The translations under genes and the position numbers were made by a program. The notes below the pieces were generated by a model. The model was not told the origin of the DNA. It did no database searches and saw only the letters and a program-made list of their open reading frames with translations. A DNA stretch of 35,429 nucleotides from a virus, in IMG/VR virus record IMGVR_UViG_3300043409_000822, positions 1-35,429 of that record; one strand, written 5' to 3'. Positions 1-9,137 of the stretch are shown here, piece by piece (positions within the stretch are counted from its first letter, which is position 1; every line of letters begins with the position of its first letter).

Positions 1-3000
1 TCCTTCGGGTCCATTCCAACCGCCACATAGTTCTCCAAGTCAGCCGGTATGGATCGGTCAGCCATGATCTTGCCGTCGACCGTTGCCACCGGGAATTTGG
101 CGGACTTGCCCTCGTAGATCCGCTGCACGCCTGGCTTGACCACGAACTTCGGGTTCTGCAAACGGGTCACGGTATCGTACCCAATGACCTTGCCTGGGCC
201 ACCTGCAGCGCCATCGGGCTCATGCACAGCAACCACATATTTGCCCGTTCTAAGGAAGGCCGGGATGTCGATGCGTGCGGCCACCTGTGTGCCCGGTTTG
301 ATGCTTCTGGCAGCACCAAACTTTGCCTTCTTCTCCGAGCTTAAAGCATCGACAGCCTCGGTGTCTGTAGGCGGGTTGGCGAAGTCCTGATTGCGGCCTA
401 CATCACGCTGGATTGTCTTCGGCATGAACTTGGGGTCGTACCCAAACTCAAAGATCGAGTCGCCGTTGGTGTACAGGTCTCCGGCAGGCACCGTCTTCTC
501 AAGGATCTTGTAATCGCCACCAAGCGGTCCTTCGCCATGATCGACGGCGTAGCTCTTGATCGTGGTGATCCAGTCGCCGGGGTTGATCTCGTTGGACTGG
601 ATGCTTTTCGGAATAGCTCGGAATACCTTCACAGGCGCATCCGGTTTGCCTTTGGTAGCTTGGATGATCCGGGCAGCAGCCTTGTCCGTTGCGTCACCGC
701 TTGAGTGACCGTAGTACTGGGCCGCATTTGGCCCGTAGACGTCGTCTGGATAGACGCCCTTCAGATTGTCCAGCGGGGCACCATAATCGCGCTGCGGGGC
801 TTTATGCTCACCGCTGTAGTCCGGCATGAAGCGGATGTCATCCGAGGTTGCCTTGAACCGCTGCGAGAGGGGGATGACGTTGCCGGCGTTGTCCTTGGTG
901 ATGGGGTCGGCGAGCTTCAACTGCGATGGGTCAAAAGCCACAAATGACTTGATGACTTCTTGCGCATTGTCCGGTGAGAAATCATCAATGTTTGCTGAGT
1001 CGTAGCCGCGCTTTTTAAGCTCTGAAATGACCCGTGAAACGTACTTTGAACCACTAATTTTTGGGTCCAAAGCAGTGTACGCCATGTCGTTTTCTACCTC
1101 TAGCCCAAGGTCCGTTGCGGCCTGTTTCACATCTGACTCAGATGCTGTGTTCTTAAATTTAGCGTAGATCTTGTAGGTGACTGGGTTTGCGCCTTCACCG
1201 TATCCCATCGCTCGGTCTTGAGCGTAGCTCATTGCTGTCCCCTCATCTCCAAGGAACAACGGAGTGTTTGGCTTGTTGAATTGAGAGATGGTGCCGTGAA
1301 ACACCTTGGTGGTGTACCCAGCCGCCTTCGCCGCCTCATCGACCATCTGCTGGGCGGTGGCAGTGTCGCCCTTCTTTACCGCGGAGAGGTAGTCGGTGTC
1401 CGAGGCAGGCATGAAGCGCTGCTCGCCGCCTACTTTTCCCGCTGTTCCGGCTGCACTTGGTCCCTCAGATCCTCCTTGAAGCCCGACTGCATCAGGCCGG
1501 ATACCTGCCTCACCAGATCCTGCATACTGGGAGCTGGAGCGTTGGCGTATTTGCGGACGTTCTTGGCCTTTGACCGAGAAGACATCGAAGACTCCTTTTG
1601 CATATTTTTCAGTGCGTTTTTCTGTGTCAGCGAACTTTTGGGCAAACTGAGGGTCACCGTAAAGATTTTCTGTTAAGAATTTTCCTGTGGCATCAAGGCT
1701 GGAATGCCCTACCGGTTCGTTTTTGATGATGTTCCAAGTGAGCCAGTGGATGTCAAACGGCTGAGGCTCTCTACCGAGCATTTCACGCAACCAGGGGCTA
1801 TCGGCAGCGATCTTCTTCATTCCGTTCTCAATCAGCGAGTAACCTGTTTCGGCAACAGTCTCGCTGTTGAGCATTCCTCCAATGACCTTGTAGGCCCCGG
1901 TGGTATCCTCTGGAACTCCGTTTTTATCGTAAGCGAAAACCTCGCCGTCACCGCCGGCTGCTTTTCTGGATGCTGCTGCTTTTTCCAGATGAGGAAACCA
2001 TAGGTTTACCACCTGCCATCTATCCCCAACAAAAACGTCATTCCGAGCCAGGGTAGCGATGACAAACGAAAGCACCTTGTGCTTGATTCCTGCCCCTCCA
2101 AACCCTTGCTTGTTGAAGGCACGGCGCATCTGGGGACCGTCCAGATCGGGATTGTTGATAATGTCAGCCAGCTCGGTCCATCGTCCATTCCACCTGGACA
2201 ACATTTCATGGAATGCGTTGGCATTCTGGATGGCATTGCGACCGATCTTTACGTCCGGGAATTCGGACATCTTGGATGAGACGATGGCTTTCCATTCGTC
2301 TTTGGTGGATTGGTATTTTCCATCCACCGAATCTTCAAGTAATCGGAGAACCTTTGGATCACTGGTGAGACGCGCCCATCCTGCTTCCTGGTTGTACGGA
2401 TCAAGCATTCTGGAAAGCAGCCCCCAGAACATATGCAAAGCCACCATTTTGGGGTGGATCATGCTTTGCCGAGCCATCTCATGGATTGGCTGCAGCGCGT
2501 TGAGTCCATTAACCGCCGACTGAATCAGCTCAGGATTTCTCTTAAGCCCTTCATCAATGAACGACTTGAACGAGGCGTTGTCTTGAACCCATTTTGCAAG
2601 CCTTAGAGGAGCGGGAGGAACCGATCCTTTAGATCCATTCAGTGACCTTGAAAACGCTTTGATCCAGCCATCAGAATCCAACCCAAGTGTCGGGCTGTCT
2701 TTGACCGATTCAAGAGCTGCATCAACAGCATCAAACATTGATTGAAACTTCTCCGGTGTAGACGGATTCATTACAATCTTTGGAGCGGCTTCATTTGCCT
2801 TTTTTCCACTCAGCTCAGTGACCGCAAACTGCCCTTTTACAAGCGGTTTTTCAATCTTCAGCGTAGACTGCAATACGTTCGGAGTTTTCCCCAAATCCTT
2901 TGAGATTGCCGCTTTTGCTTTGTCTTTTGCCTCGCCAATTGAGAACGCTGAAACCGTTTCTGTAGCAGTCTTTTCCTTTGATGGTTTCCCTGGTTCTTTG

Positions 3001-6000
3001 ACCTTGTAGGTGTAATCGAACTGATAGAGAGAATTGACCGATCTTGTGCCTTTGATTGACTTAATCGTTTCAGTCGAAGGCTGGGTAGGATCGGCCTCAA
3101 CAGCCGCCATGAACCTCACATCCCCCGCTTGTCGTACCGCCCCGCCTTCGCCTTGGCCTTCTTGGCCACGCTCAATGCGATTGCGACCGCCTGCTTCTGT
3201 GGCTTGCCGGCTTTCATCTCCCGCTTGACGTTGCTGCTGACGGACTTCTGGCTGTAGCCTTGTTTGAGTGGCATCTGCTTTCCTTTCGGCTTGGGTTTGT
3301 GTGTCGTAGATCCCGATGAGTTTGCCATCGGTTCCATAGAGCTTGTGCTTGGCACCGCTGATTATGCGGTAGCCCTCCTCGGAGTTGATGACCGACTTGT
3401 CGCCGAGCTTCTCGGCAGGCATCCAGCGATTCTTTGAGAGCTGGTAGGCTTCCTCCGAGAAACGTGCGCGGAACCCGGATGGGGCCATTGAACCAATGCG
3501 GTCCAAGCGGAAGTCGCGGATAAACTTGCTTCCACCTTTCCCAGCAGCGCCAACAAAGTCCCCGAGGTACTGAGCCTTCTCCAGGCCAAAGATCTCGGCA
3601 GACCTGCGTGCGCCTTCCTTCTGGTCGAGGTTGGTGAAGTACTTCGCCAGGTCGCCCATGAACCCATCGACGTTGTCCCACAGGCCCTTGCCCACACTTC
3701 CGTTGGAGGCTGTGTCCTTCAGGATGGCATCTCGGACCTTGCTGATGTCGATGGCCTTTACCACCGGATTGGCCGCCTTCGAAAAGTAGAACGAGTACGG
3801 CAGCATATCGCGGTCACTGAGGCGGATGCCGCTGCTGTACCGGTTGACCTGCTTTCCGGTCAGCCTGTTTAACATCTTCTTAAGCGCTGCGCTGTAGGTG
3901 ATGTTAAGACTGGTGCCGGCGTCCATCGTCGCATTGATGGACCGGATCTTGTCCTTCATCCGGCTGCTGACGGTTTGAGACTGCTCAATAGCCGATAGTT
4001 GGTTAGGACTCAATCGGCCCAGGGCAACGCCATCGACCATGCGGGAGTTGCCTGGCGTGTTTTCAATGATGGCATTGAGGCTGTCCTGATCCTTTTTCTC
4101 ACGAGCTACAATCTCGTCGGTAGACATTGCCCTGACCGTGCCGTCGGGCATCTGCTCGGCCAGGCCAAGTTCGATCAGTTGCTTGGCCGCCAGGGGATTG
4201 GCTACATCCTCGGGCTTAAGGACGGCTTTGGTCTTTTCGTCTTGGATGTTGATCTTCTCATCCAACTTGCGCCGGGCACGCAACAGGTCGCGCAGCATGG
4301 CGTTCACCTGGGGAGAAGCCTTCTTCAAGTCCGGGAACAGCACCGAGTCCGTTGGCTTGACTCCGAAAGTGCGTTCAATGGATGCCGCGGCCTCGGCTAA
4401 AGCCCGACTAGCGTTCTGAGTCAGCGCCAGGTCGACGAGCTGCCTTGTCAGGCCCGTGAATCCCTTGAGCAATGCATCGGGCTTCTGGCCGGCCAAGAGT
4501 CCTGCAAAGTGCTCTGCTGCGAGCTCAGAGGCCACATAGTCGGCCTTCTTGTTGATGGTGTCGTACTGAGCCAGCTCGTCTGCCATGGAGGCATTACCAG
4601 CACCCAGCTTGTCTCGGTACTGATTGAAACGGGCCTCGATCTCAGCATCACTGAAAGCGCCCTCGGAGAGTTTGCGTATGGTGTCGCCCTCCTGAATCCA
4701 TCGGCCCACCAAGGCATTCTTGATATCGGTAGCACCGCCCTGCAGTTGGGTACTCTTCTCCAGAGCATGAAAGAGCTCATGGCCGAGAGTGTAGAGGGGA
4801 CCGTCGCCTTTGCCTCTGCCGATGATGTCGGCGTTGATGACCACTGCTGGCCGCCCACCTTTGTCGTCAACCTGCACGCCCCGGGCGCTGATTTTGTAGC
4901 GCTTAGTGAAATCCTCGTTGGAAAGGTACTCCACCTCCACATCGCCGAGCTTACCGCGGACAAGGCCCTGCAGATCCATCAGCCCGGAGGCCGCATCCAC
5001 ACCGTGCGTATCCCGCAAGCGCTCAAACAGCGCCTTGGTCGTAGGATCCTGCTGCCCGTCGATGAATCGGCCCAGGTCACCTGCCCGGGCTTCCCTGGCG
5101 GCCTCACCGGTGAGCTTCTGGTAAGCACGCCCACCGAGAGCACCGGCAACACCCTGCACACCGCCAGACCCAAGGCCGGCAGCAGCACCCTCCTCGCCAC
5201 CGGACAAACCACCTAGTAAGGTGCCAATCGCTGCACCTTCAATACCTCCGGCAAGCCCCCTAAGTGAGGCATCGACCGCGGCATCACCACCGTACTGCCC
5301 GATCACACCGAGCATCCGCTGGCGCATATTCGCACCTGGGGCAGCCCCTATAGCCTCTAGCGGACCAATGCGGGAGGGCTGGGTCATTAGGTTTTCGCCT
5401 GCCCGGGCCAATGCCTCACCAGCCTCCCGCGCGGTACGGATGCCGGCAGGGATTGCAGCGAAGGCAGCAGCCTCGGGGGCAATGCCGAGGGCACCTGCAA
5501 TGCCGGCGGTGGAGGCAACACTACGGAGCGCTTCTGGGGTCGTCCCTATGGTTTCTGCAGCAATACGCTCGGCAGCACCTGCGAAGCGTTCTAGGGGCTT
5601 TGCAACGCCGGCAACAGCACGTCCGGTGAGTTGAGCGCCTTTGCCGACAGCTTTTGTGGCTAGTTTGCTGGCACCGAGTATTTCTCCAACGCCAGGAACG
5701 AACAGCGTCGGGTCAAGGATCATCGAGACGCCTTGGACGTACTCTGGATTGTAGTACTCGGGAGGGACAACAATGCCTTCCTCGCCTCGCTCAAGTCGGG
5801 CCGAGGTGATCCCAAACTGTCGGGCATCAAGGAACTGGTTGTAGCGGGACTCCGAGCTTCCGGTGCCTGCCACTAGATCCTTGAACTTAAAGAGCGGTGA
5901 GGATGGATCCTGAGATTGAGCGGCCAGGCCGTAGAGCTGGCGAGTGCCCTGGGCAAAGCCTTCGATGTAGTTGAGCGGGTTGGCAGCAGCGCCTTGAGCG

Positions 6001-6269
6001 CCTTCAGAAACAGCCCCGCCAATCATCCCGATGGCAGCATCGGCAGCCTGTGCGGCGGTGTTGATCCAGTCGACCTGCTTTGTTTTGGAGTACTCCTCAA
6101 ACTTCAGGTAGTCACTCTTGGTTGGAGTGAATGAAGGATCCTGCATCGCACCGGCAATATCCTCGCCGGTTGGCGGGAACTGGTCGGCAAGAATGCTTTG
6201 CGCTTCGTTTTGGCTGATTGAGTCTGGAAACTCGACAACCTGAGCACCGACCTGAACCTGGTATGGCAT
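1..6269 (-). CDS. Giant polyvalent protein (zincin, HhH-GPD-like, ADP-ribosyltransferase), 3' end outside window
   Basis: The frame starts at an ATG two bases after the stop of the 584-residue virion gene and runs at least 2089 codons off the left edge. I checked the frame at several internal points and saw no stop. Residues 190-420 are rich in Ala and Gly. HELFH at 497-501 with downstream Glu582/Glu586 is a gluzincin-like zinc peptidase motif. A conserved phage segment ends in GKLIGIYDT near 983, followed by a Gln/Arg/Glu-rich linker. About 1060-1600 is mainly helical, and GAGIKHK...FVGDRW (Asp1416) recalls HhH-GPD DNA glycosylases. FHGT at 1657-1660 and VAFDPSQLK at 1777-1785 mark an ART-PolyVal ADP-ribosyltransferase. 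A second ART-like region has Arg1884, GDWITT and Glu1941. RFM[PA] recurs at 1052, 1618 and 1813. Such proteins are thought to be packaged and injected with phage DNA to act on host targets; that role here is inferred. Confidence 0.85.
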   Translation of the reverse strand, partial: MPYQVQVGAQVVEFPDSISQNEAQSILADQFPPTGEDIAGAMQDPSFTPTKSDYLKFEEYSKTKQVDWINTAAQAADAAIGMIGGAVSEGAQGAAANPLNYIEGFAQGTRQLYGLAAQSQDPSSPLFKFKDLVAGTGSSESRYNQFLDARQFGITSARLERGEEGIVVPPEYYNPEYVQGVSMILDPTLFVPGVGEILGASKLATKAVGKGAQLTGRAVAGVAKPLERFAGAAERIAAETIGTTPEALRSVASTAGIAGALGIAPEAAAFAAIPAGIRTAREAGEALARAGENLMTQPSRIGPLEAIGAAPGANMRQRMLGVIGQYGGDAAVDASLRGLAGGIEGAAIGTLLGGLSGGEEGAAAGLGSGGVQGVAGALGGRAYQKLTGEAAREARAGDLGRFIDGQQDPTTKALFERLRDTHGVDAASGLMDLQGLVRGKLGDVEVEYLSNEDFTKRYKISARGVQVDDKGGRPAVVINADIIGRGKGDGPLYTLGHELFHALEKSTQLQGGATDIKNALVGRWIQEGDTIRKLSEGAFSDAEIEARFNQYRDKLGAGNASMADELAQYDTINKKADYVASELAAEHFAGLLAGQKPDALLKGFTGLTRQLVDLALTQNASRALAEAAASIERTFGVKPTDSVLFPDLKKASPQVNAMLRDLLRARRKLDEKINIQDEKTKAVLKPEDVANPLAAKQLIELGLAEQMPDGTVRAMSTDEIVAREKKDQDSLNAIIENTPGNSRMVDGVALGRLSPNQLSAIEQSQTVSSRMKDKIRSINATMDAGTSLNITYSAALKKMLNRLTGKQVNRYSSGIRLSDRDMLPYSFYFSKAANPVVKAIDISKVRDAILKDTASNGSVGKGLWDNVDGFMGDLAKYFTNLDQKEGARRSAEIFGLEKAQYLGDFVGAAGKGGSKFIRDFRLDRIGSMAPSGFRARFSEEAYQLSKNRWMPAEKLGDKSVINSEEGYRIISGAKHKLYGTDGKLIGIYDTQTQAERKADATQTRLQPEVRQQQRQAGDESRQATEAGGRNRIERGQEGQGEGGAVRQAGDVRFMAAVEADPTQPSTETIKSIKGTRSVNSLYQFDYTYKVKEPGKPSKEKTATETVSAFSIGEAKDKAKAAISKDLGKTPNVLQSTLKIEKPLVKGQFAVTELSGKKANEAAPKIVMNPSTPEKFQSMFDAVDAALESVKDSPTLGLDSDGWIKAFSRSLNGSKGSVPPAPLRLAKWVQDNASFKSFIDEGLKRNPELIQSAVNGLNALQPIHEMARQSMIHPKMVALHMFWGLLSRMLDPYNQEAGWARLTSDPKVLRLLEDSVDGKYQSTKDEWKAIVSSKMSEFPDVKIGRNAIQNANAFHEMLSRWNGRWTELADIINNPDLDGPQMRRAFNKQGFGGAGIKHKVLSFVIATLARNDVFVGDRWQVVNLWFPHLEKAAASRKAAGGDGEVFAYDKNGVPEDTTGAYKVIGGMLNSETVAETGYSLIENGMKKIAADSPWLREMLGREPQPFDIHWLTWNIIKNEPVGHSSLDATGKFLTENLYGDPQFAQKFADTEKRTEKYAKGVFDVFSVKGQERPQIRQRSSSQYAGSGEAGIRPDAVGLQGGSEGPSAAGTAGKVGGEQRFMPASDTDYLSAVKKGDTATAQQMVDEAAKAAGYTTKVFHGTISQFNKPNTPLFLGDEGTAMSYAQDRAMGYGEGANPVTYKIYAKFKNTASESDVKQAATDLGLEVENDMAYTALDPKISGSKYVSRVISELKKRGYDSANIDDFSPDNAQEVIKSFVAFDPSQLKLADPITKDNAGNVIPLSQRFKATSDDIRFMPDYSGEHKAPQRDYGAPLDNLKGVYPDDVYGPNAAQYYGHSSGDATDKAAARIIQATKGKPDAPVKVFRAIPKSIQSNEINPGDWITTIKSYAVDHGEGPLGGDYKILEKTVPAGDLYTNGDSIFEFGYDPKFMPKTIQRDVGRNQDFANPPTDTEAVDALSSEKKAKFGAARSIKPGTQVAARIDIPAFLRTGKYVVAVHEPDGAAGGPGKVIGYDTVTRLQNPKFVVKPGVQRIYEGKSAKFPVATVDGKIMADRSIPADLENYVAVGMDPK

Positions 6270-6270
6270 A

Positions 6271-8025
6271 TTATTCGAAACGCTTTGTAGCCGTATTGTA
6301 TTTTAAAACACCGCTTTTAGGCTGATTACTTATTTGGTTCACATAATCATCAGCGTGTTGACCAGCTTTCTTCATCGTATTGTTCATTGCATCAATACGC
6401 ATGGCTTCCTTTTGCTTCACAATCTTTTCGCTGTCTCCAGCCATTGGGAAGTATTGTTCTTCTGTAGCCGGATATTCTTCAGGTGAAATTACTGCCCCAG
6501 AACGGTCGCGCAAAAAGTTCTCAGTCCATGCTTTACGCGCTGTTTCGTATGACTTGCGAGAGTCTGTTCTTAATCGTTCTGGCATAAAACCAAACTCAAA
6601 CAAACCTTTAGGAACGTATTTAGAATCAAGAACACTCTTGATAGTATCGTTATTTAATTTCATGCCAGCAGCAAATGATGCTGCTTTACCCTGAGCTTCA
6701 TTAAGGGGTTTTCCTTCTATTGGCTTGGGAGCAGCCAATATGTCCACCTTGCCATCAGCACGTACCACCGTGATTCCGCTAGGGAGCGTTTTGGATTCTA
6801 TCTGCATCGGTCTTTGCTGCCCAACCATAGAAAGAATCTGCGGGACCATGGCAAGCGTCTCGGGCTTGGCTCCCTGTTGCAAAAGGTACTGAGTCAATCG
6901 CTTAGACTGGTCCTCGTAGCTAACTGGGACTTCTTTAGAAACATTTCTGGTCACAGTCAAAGGAGCCGATAGAGGAGCAGGCATTGCAGAAGGTTGAGCA
7001 TCAACCTGTGTTAAAAATTGCTCGCGCCGAGGCATTTCTAAAGGTTGTTTTTGAGCCGATTCAAGCTGTGATCGAAGCGCACGAACTTTAGGAATAACTT
7101 CAGCAATTCGACCTGCAATTTGCTGCGGAGTCTCAGTGATTGTGGCTCGATCAACTGCTGAAGACATACCACCCATTCCTCCTTTAAGCGTAGGAATTTG
7201 CCACTGCCTTGGTGTCTCCGAAGCCATTGGCTCAAGCTGTGCCAACTGAGCCTTAATATCGGCAATGTTAACTTCAGGTGTAGTGGTTTCCTTGTAACGT
7301 CGCAATGCTTCAATGTAGCCTTGCTCGTTAAACGTAGGAGGAACTTGGGTAGCTGGAACATTTTCACCAGGCATCGGAGGCAAAGGCGCTCCTGGCACCT
7401 CTGTGGTAACCTCTTCCATCTGCGTGGTCGTCGTAGGCTGATCCAATCCGTATTGAATAGCACCGCTCAGAATCTCATTCTGTTTACGCTTTGAAATAAT
7501 GTCTTCCAACTCATATCGGCCCTTCTGCAACTGCTGCCTGGTCACTTGATTCTTGAAATCGTCCTGCTGGTTGTTTCGATACTGGTTGAGCATCGTCACA
7601 GTCTGACCGAGCGCAGCCTGTTTCTTGGCCAGGCTCATGTCCGCCCACTTGTTGCTGTTTCCAACCAAGTTGCTGATCATCGTTGCATCACGCTTCATCT
7701 GCGCTTCGTAGGACTTCAGCGTCGTCTCATCCACACCTGCTGGAAGTTGGCCGGTATCCTCAAAGTATCGCACAGCCTGCACCTTTGGATCAGCCTCCAT
7801 CTGCTGCAGGTACATCTTTGTTACCGCGGCATTGGTTTCATCAAGGGCCTCATGCCCTTTCTTGTTCTCGGTGTAGCGTTCCAGCGCCTTGCCCAGGCCT
7901 TGACCGATGGCATTGATGCCCATCGCCAGGTTGCGACCGGAAGCCGTAGCAGCCTCCATGTAGCCCGGAGGCAATGGCGCAACCTGTTGACCGCTGTAAG
8001 GTGTTGAGTAGCCGTATTGTGCCAT
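6271..8025 (-). CDS. Probable internal virion (ejection) protein, 584 aa
   Basis: No catalytic motif is visible. The N-terminal 60 residues are Gly/Ala/Tyr-rich and are followed by long Gln/Lys/Glu-rich helices (about 60-190) with coiled-coil character. A Pro-rich stretch follows at about 200-350, and the C-terminal half is again helical. Size, composition and position between small virion proteins and the polyvalent protein match internal or ejection proteins of short-tailed phages, which travel with the DNA into the host. The ATG lies 4 bases after the preceding stop and has no Shine-Dalgarno sequence. The gene's 3' two-thirds (6.3-7.6 kb) is clearly AT-richer than its flanks, suggesting a separate origin. 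Function is inferred from context only. Confidence 0.6.
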   Translation of the reverse strand: MAQYGYSTPYSGQQVAPLPPGYMEAATASGRNLAMGINAIGQGLGKALERYTENKKGHEALDETNAAVTKMYLQQMEADPKVQAVRYFEDTGQLPAGVDETTLKSYEAQMKRDATMISNLVGNSNKWADMSLAKKQAALGQTVTMLNQYRNNQQDDFKNQVTRQQLQKGRYELEDIISKRKQNEILSGAIQYGLDQPTTTTQMEEVTTEVPGAPLPPMPGENVPATQVPPTFNEQGYIEALRRYKETTTPEVNIADIKAQLAQLEPMASETPRQWQIPTLKGGMGGMSSAVDRATITETPQQIAGRIAEVIPKVRALRSQLESAQKQPLEMPRREQFLTQVDAQPSAMPAPLSAPLTVTRNVSKEVPVSYEDQSKRLTQYLLQQGAKPETLAMVPQILSMVGQQRPMQIESKTLPSGITVVRADGKVDILAAPKPIEGKPLNEAQGKAASFAAGMKLNNDTIKSVLDSKYVPKGLFEFGFMPERLRTDSRKSYETARKAWTENFLRDRSGAVISPEEYPATEEQYFPMAGDSEKIVKQKEAMRIDAMNNTMKKAGQHADDYVNQISNQPKSGVLKYNTATKRFE

Positions 8026-8029
8026 AGAT

Positions 8030-8452
8030 TTAGCTGTGTTGAGAATGGTATGCGAACTCCCGCAACTTCAAGCTGATAGCCCTCATATGCTTGTAACCAC
8101 CGATTATCCAAGCCACTTGTAGAATCATGTCGTTGCCACAGAGCCGTAGGACATCGGCTGTCTGACGCTTCCACTCCTCATCGGCTTTTTCCCAGGCAAC
8201 GGAATCTGCGTAGGTGCTGGTAATCATGGCTATCACGGGCTGCAGCCGGAACCAGTTGTCGATGTAGAACGGGGTCGAGTACAGGCTGTTGGCCTGCATC
8301 AAGATATCCAGGAATGCCTCAGGGCTAAAAGTCACGTCCCCATCAATCAGGTCGTCAATGGAATGGCAGTAGGCATGGAAGGCAGTGATGAACACCACTG
8401 CGTTGTGGTTGCCTCCTGCTGCGTCAAAGTAGAGCTGGCCGAGCTTGTTCAT
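8030..8452 (-). CDS. Hypothetical helical protein, 140 aa, with CHSIDDLIDGD motif
   Basis: I chose the ATG at 8452 because it overlaps the cupin stop as ATGA. A GTG 45 bases upstream would add 15 residues with a long overlap. The protein is predominantly helical with several Trp and Tyr residues. Its best landmark is CHSIDDLIDGD near residue 30, which superficially recalls the aspartate-rich DDxxD motif of all-alpha isoprenoid synthases, but I see no second aspartate-rich motif and the protein is far too short for that family. It sits in the virion-protein block, so it may be structural. No function is assigned. Confidence 0.7.
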   Translation of the reverse strand: MNKLGQLYFDAAGGNHNAVVFITAFHAYCHSIDDLIDGDVTFSPEAFLDILMQANSLYSTPFYIDNWFRLQPVIAMITSTYADSVAWEKADEEWKRQTADVLRLCGNDMILQVAWIIGGYKHMRAISLKLREFAYHSQHS

Positions 8453-8778
8453 GCTAGATGGAGATCGACTGCAGCAGATGTCGGCTTGGATTGCCACCGT
8501 TCAAGGTTCAGGAACACCGAGAAAGTGTCTGCAACCGCTGAATGACTCACACCGGCAGGCACCGGCTTAGACCAGCCACAGTGCCAGGTGGTGACGTGCT
8601 TCGACTTGTCGCCCATTGTCCAACGCATCCTCCCCAGGACATGGATGATCCGGGAGCTGAATGACTGGTGGGTATGCGACGGGATAACCTCGCCAGCAGG
8701 GCAGCACCAAGCCTCAAGCTGCCAGGATCCAAACCTGAAGAGCTTGAGTCCAATGCATCGCTGGTATCGTTGGATCAA
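8449..8778 (-). CDS. Small cupin-fold protein, 109 aa
   Basis: Residues 29-49 fit cupin motif 1: Gly, five residues, then His35-Thr-His37 and a Gly at the expected distance. The usual metal-binding Glu is replaced by Ser. PAGVSH near 75-79 fits motif 2, giving His79 as a third possible metal ligand. The rest alternates hydrophobic and polar residues as expected for a small beta-barrel. The start is a TTG that overlaps the previous stop as TTGA; there is no in-frame ATG before the conserved motif. Small cupins bind metal ions, sugars or small molecules; which applies here is unknown. Its place among virion genes hints at a structural or receptor-related role, but this is inference. Confidence 0.65.
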   Translation of the reverse strand: MIQRYQRCIGLKLFRFGSWQLEAWCCPAGEVIPSHTHQSFSSRIIHVLGRMRWTMGDKSKHVTTWHCGWSKPVPAGVSHSAVADTFSVFLNLERWQSKPTSAAVDLHLA

Positions 8779-9137
8779 AGTGAAGACGCTAGTCCTGCCA
8801 ATCCAGAGCCAGCAGAAGAGGCGGCGCTTGCAATGCCACTGCCGGCGCTTTTGAGACCGCTTCCAATAGCCTCTAGGGCTTGGCCCTTCATCTCATCCCG
8901 CTTCTCAAACATCCCCTGCTTCATCTCAAAGGCATCGTCGATGAACGAGTCGTCTAGGCCAAGTGCCTTGAGCCGTTTGCGCTGTTCCTCGACATCCGCA
9001 ACGGTGTTCATGGGGTTCATCTGCTGCATCGGGGCACCATAACCGGTGCCAGGCTGCATCGCAGGCATCTGGGGGGCAAACTGACTCATGCCACCGCTCT
9101 GGCCGTAGGGCATTGCTCCTTGGTATCCGTAGTTCAT
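8775..9137 (-). CDS. Small virion-associated protein, 120 aa
   Basis: The first 45 residues are rich in Met, Gln, Gly, Pro and Tyr and probably disordered. A charged helix follows (about 48-90), then a C-terminal tail of alternating Ser, Gly and Ala that could be amphipathic or membrane-active. It overlaps its neighbours on both sides (ATGA upstream, TTGA downstream), so it is translated as part of the same virion block. Composition resembles small ejection proteins. No catalytic residues or family were recognised. Confidence 0.7.
   Translation of the reverse strand: MNYGYQGAMPYGQSGGMSQFAPQMPAMQPGTGYGAPMQQMNPMNTVADVEEQRKRLKALGLDDSFIDDAFEMKQGMFEKRDEMKGQALEAIGSGLKSAGSGIASAASSAGSGLAGLASSL

Noticed and set aside
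4509-5216. 235-codon plus-strand frame inside the polyvalent gene
   Set aside because: It is antisense to the open, motif-bearing minus frame (HELFH region).
8030-8452. Isoprenoid synthase assignment from the DDLID motif
   Set aside because: Protein is too short and lacks the second aspartate-rich motif.
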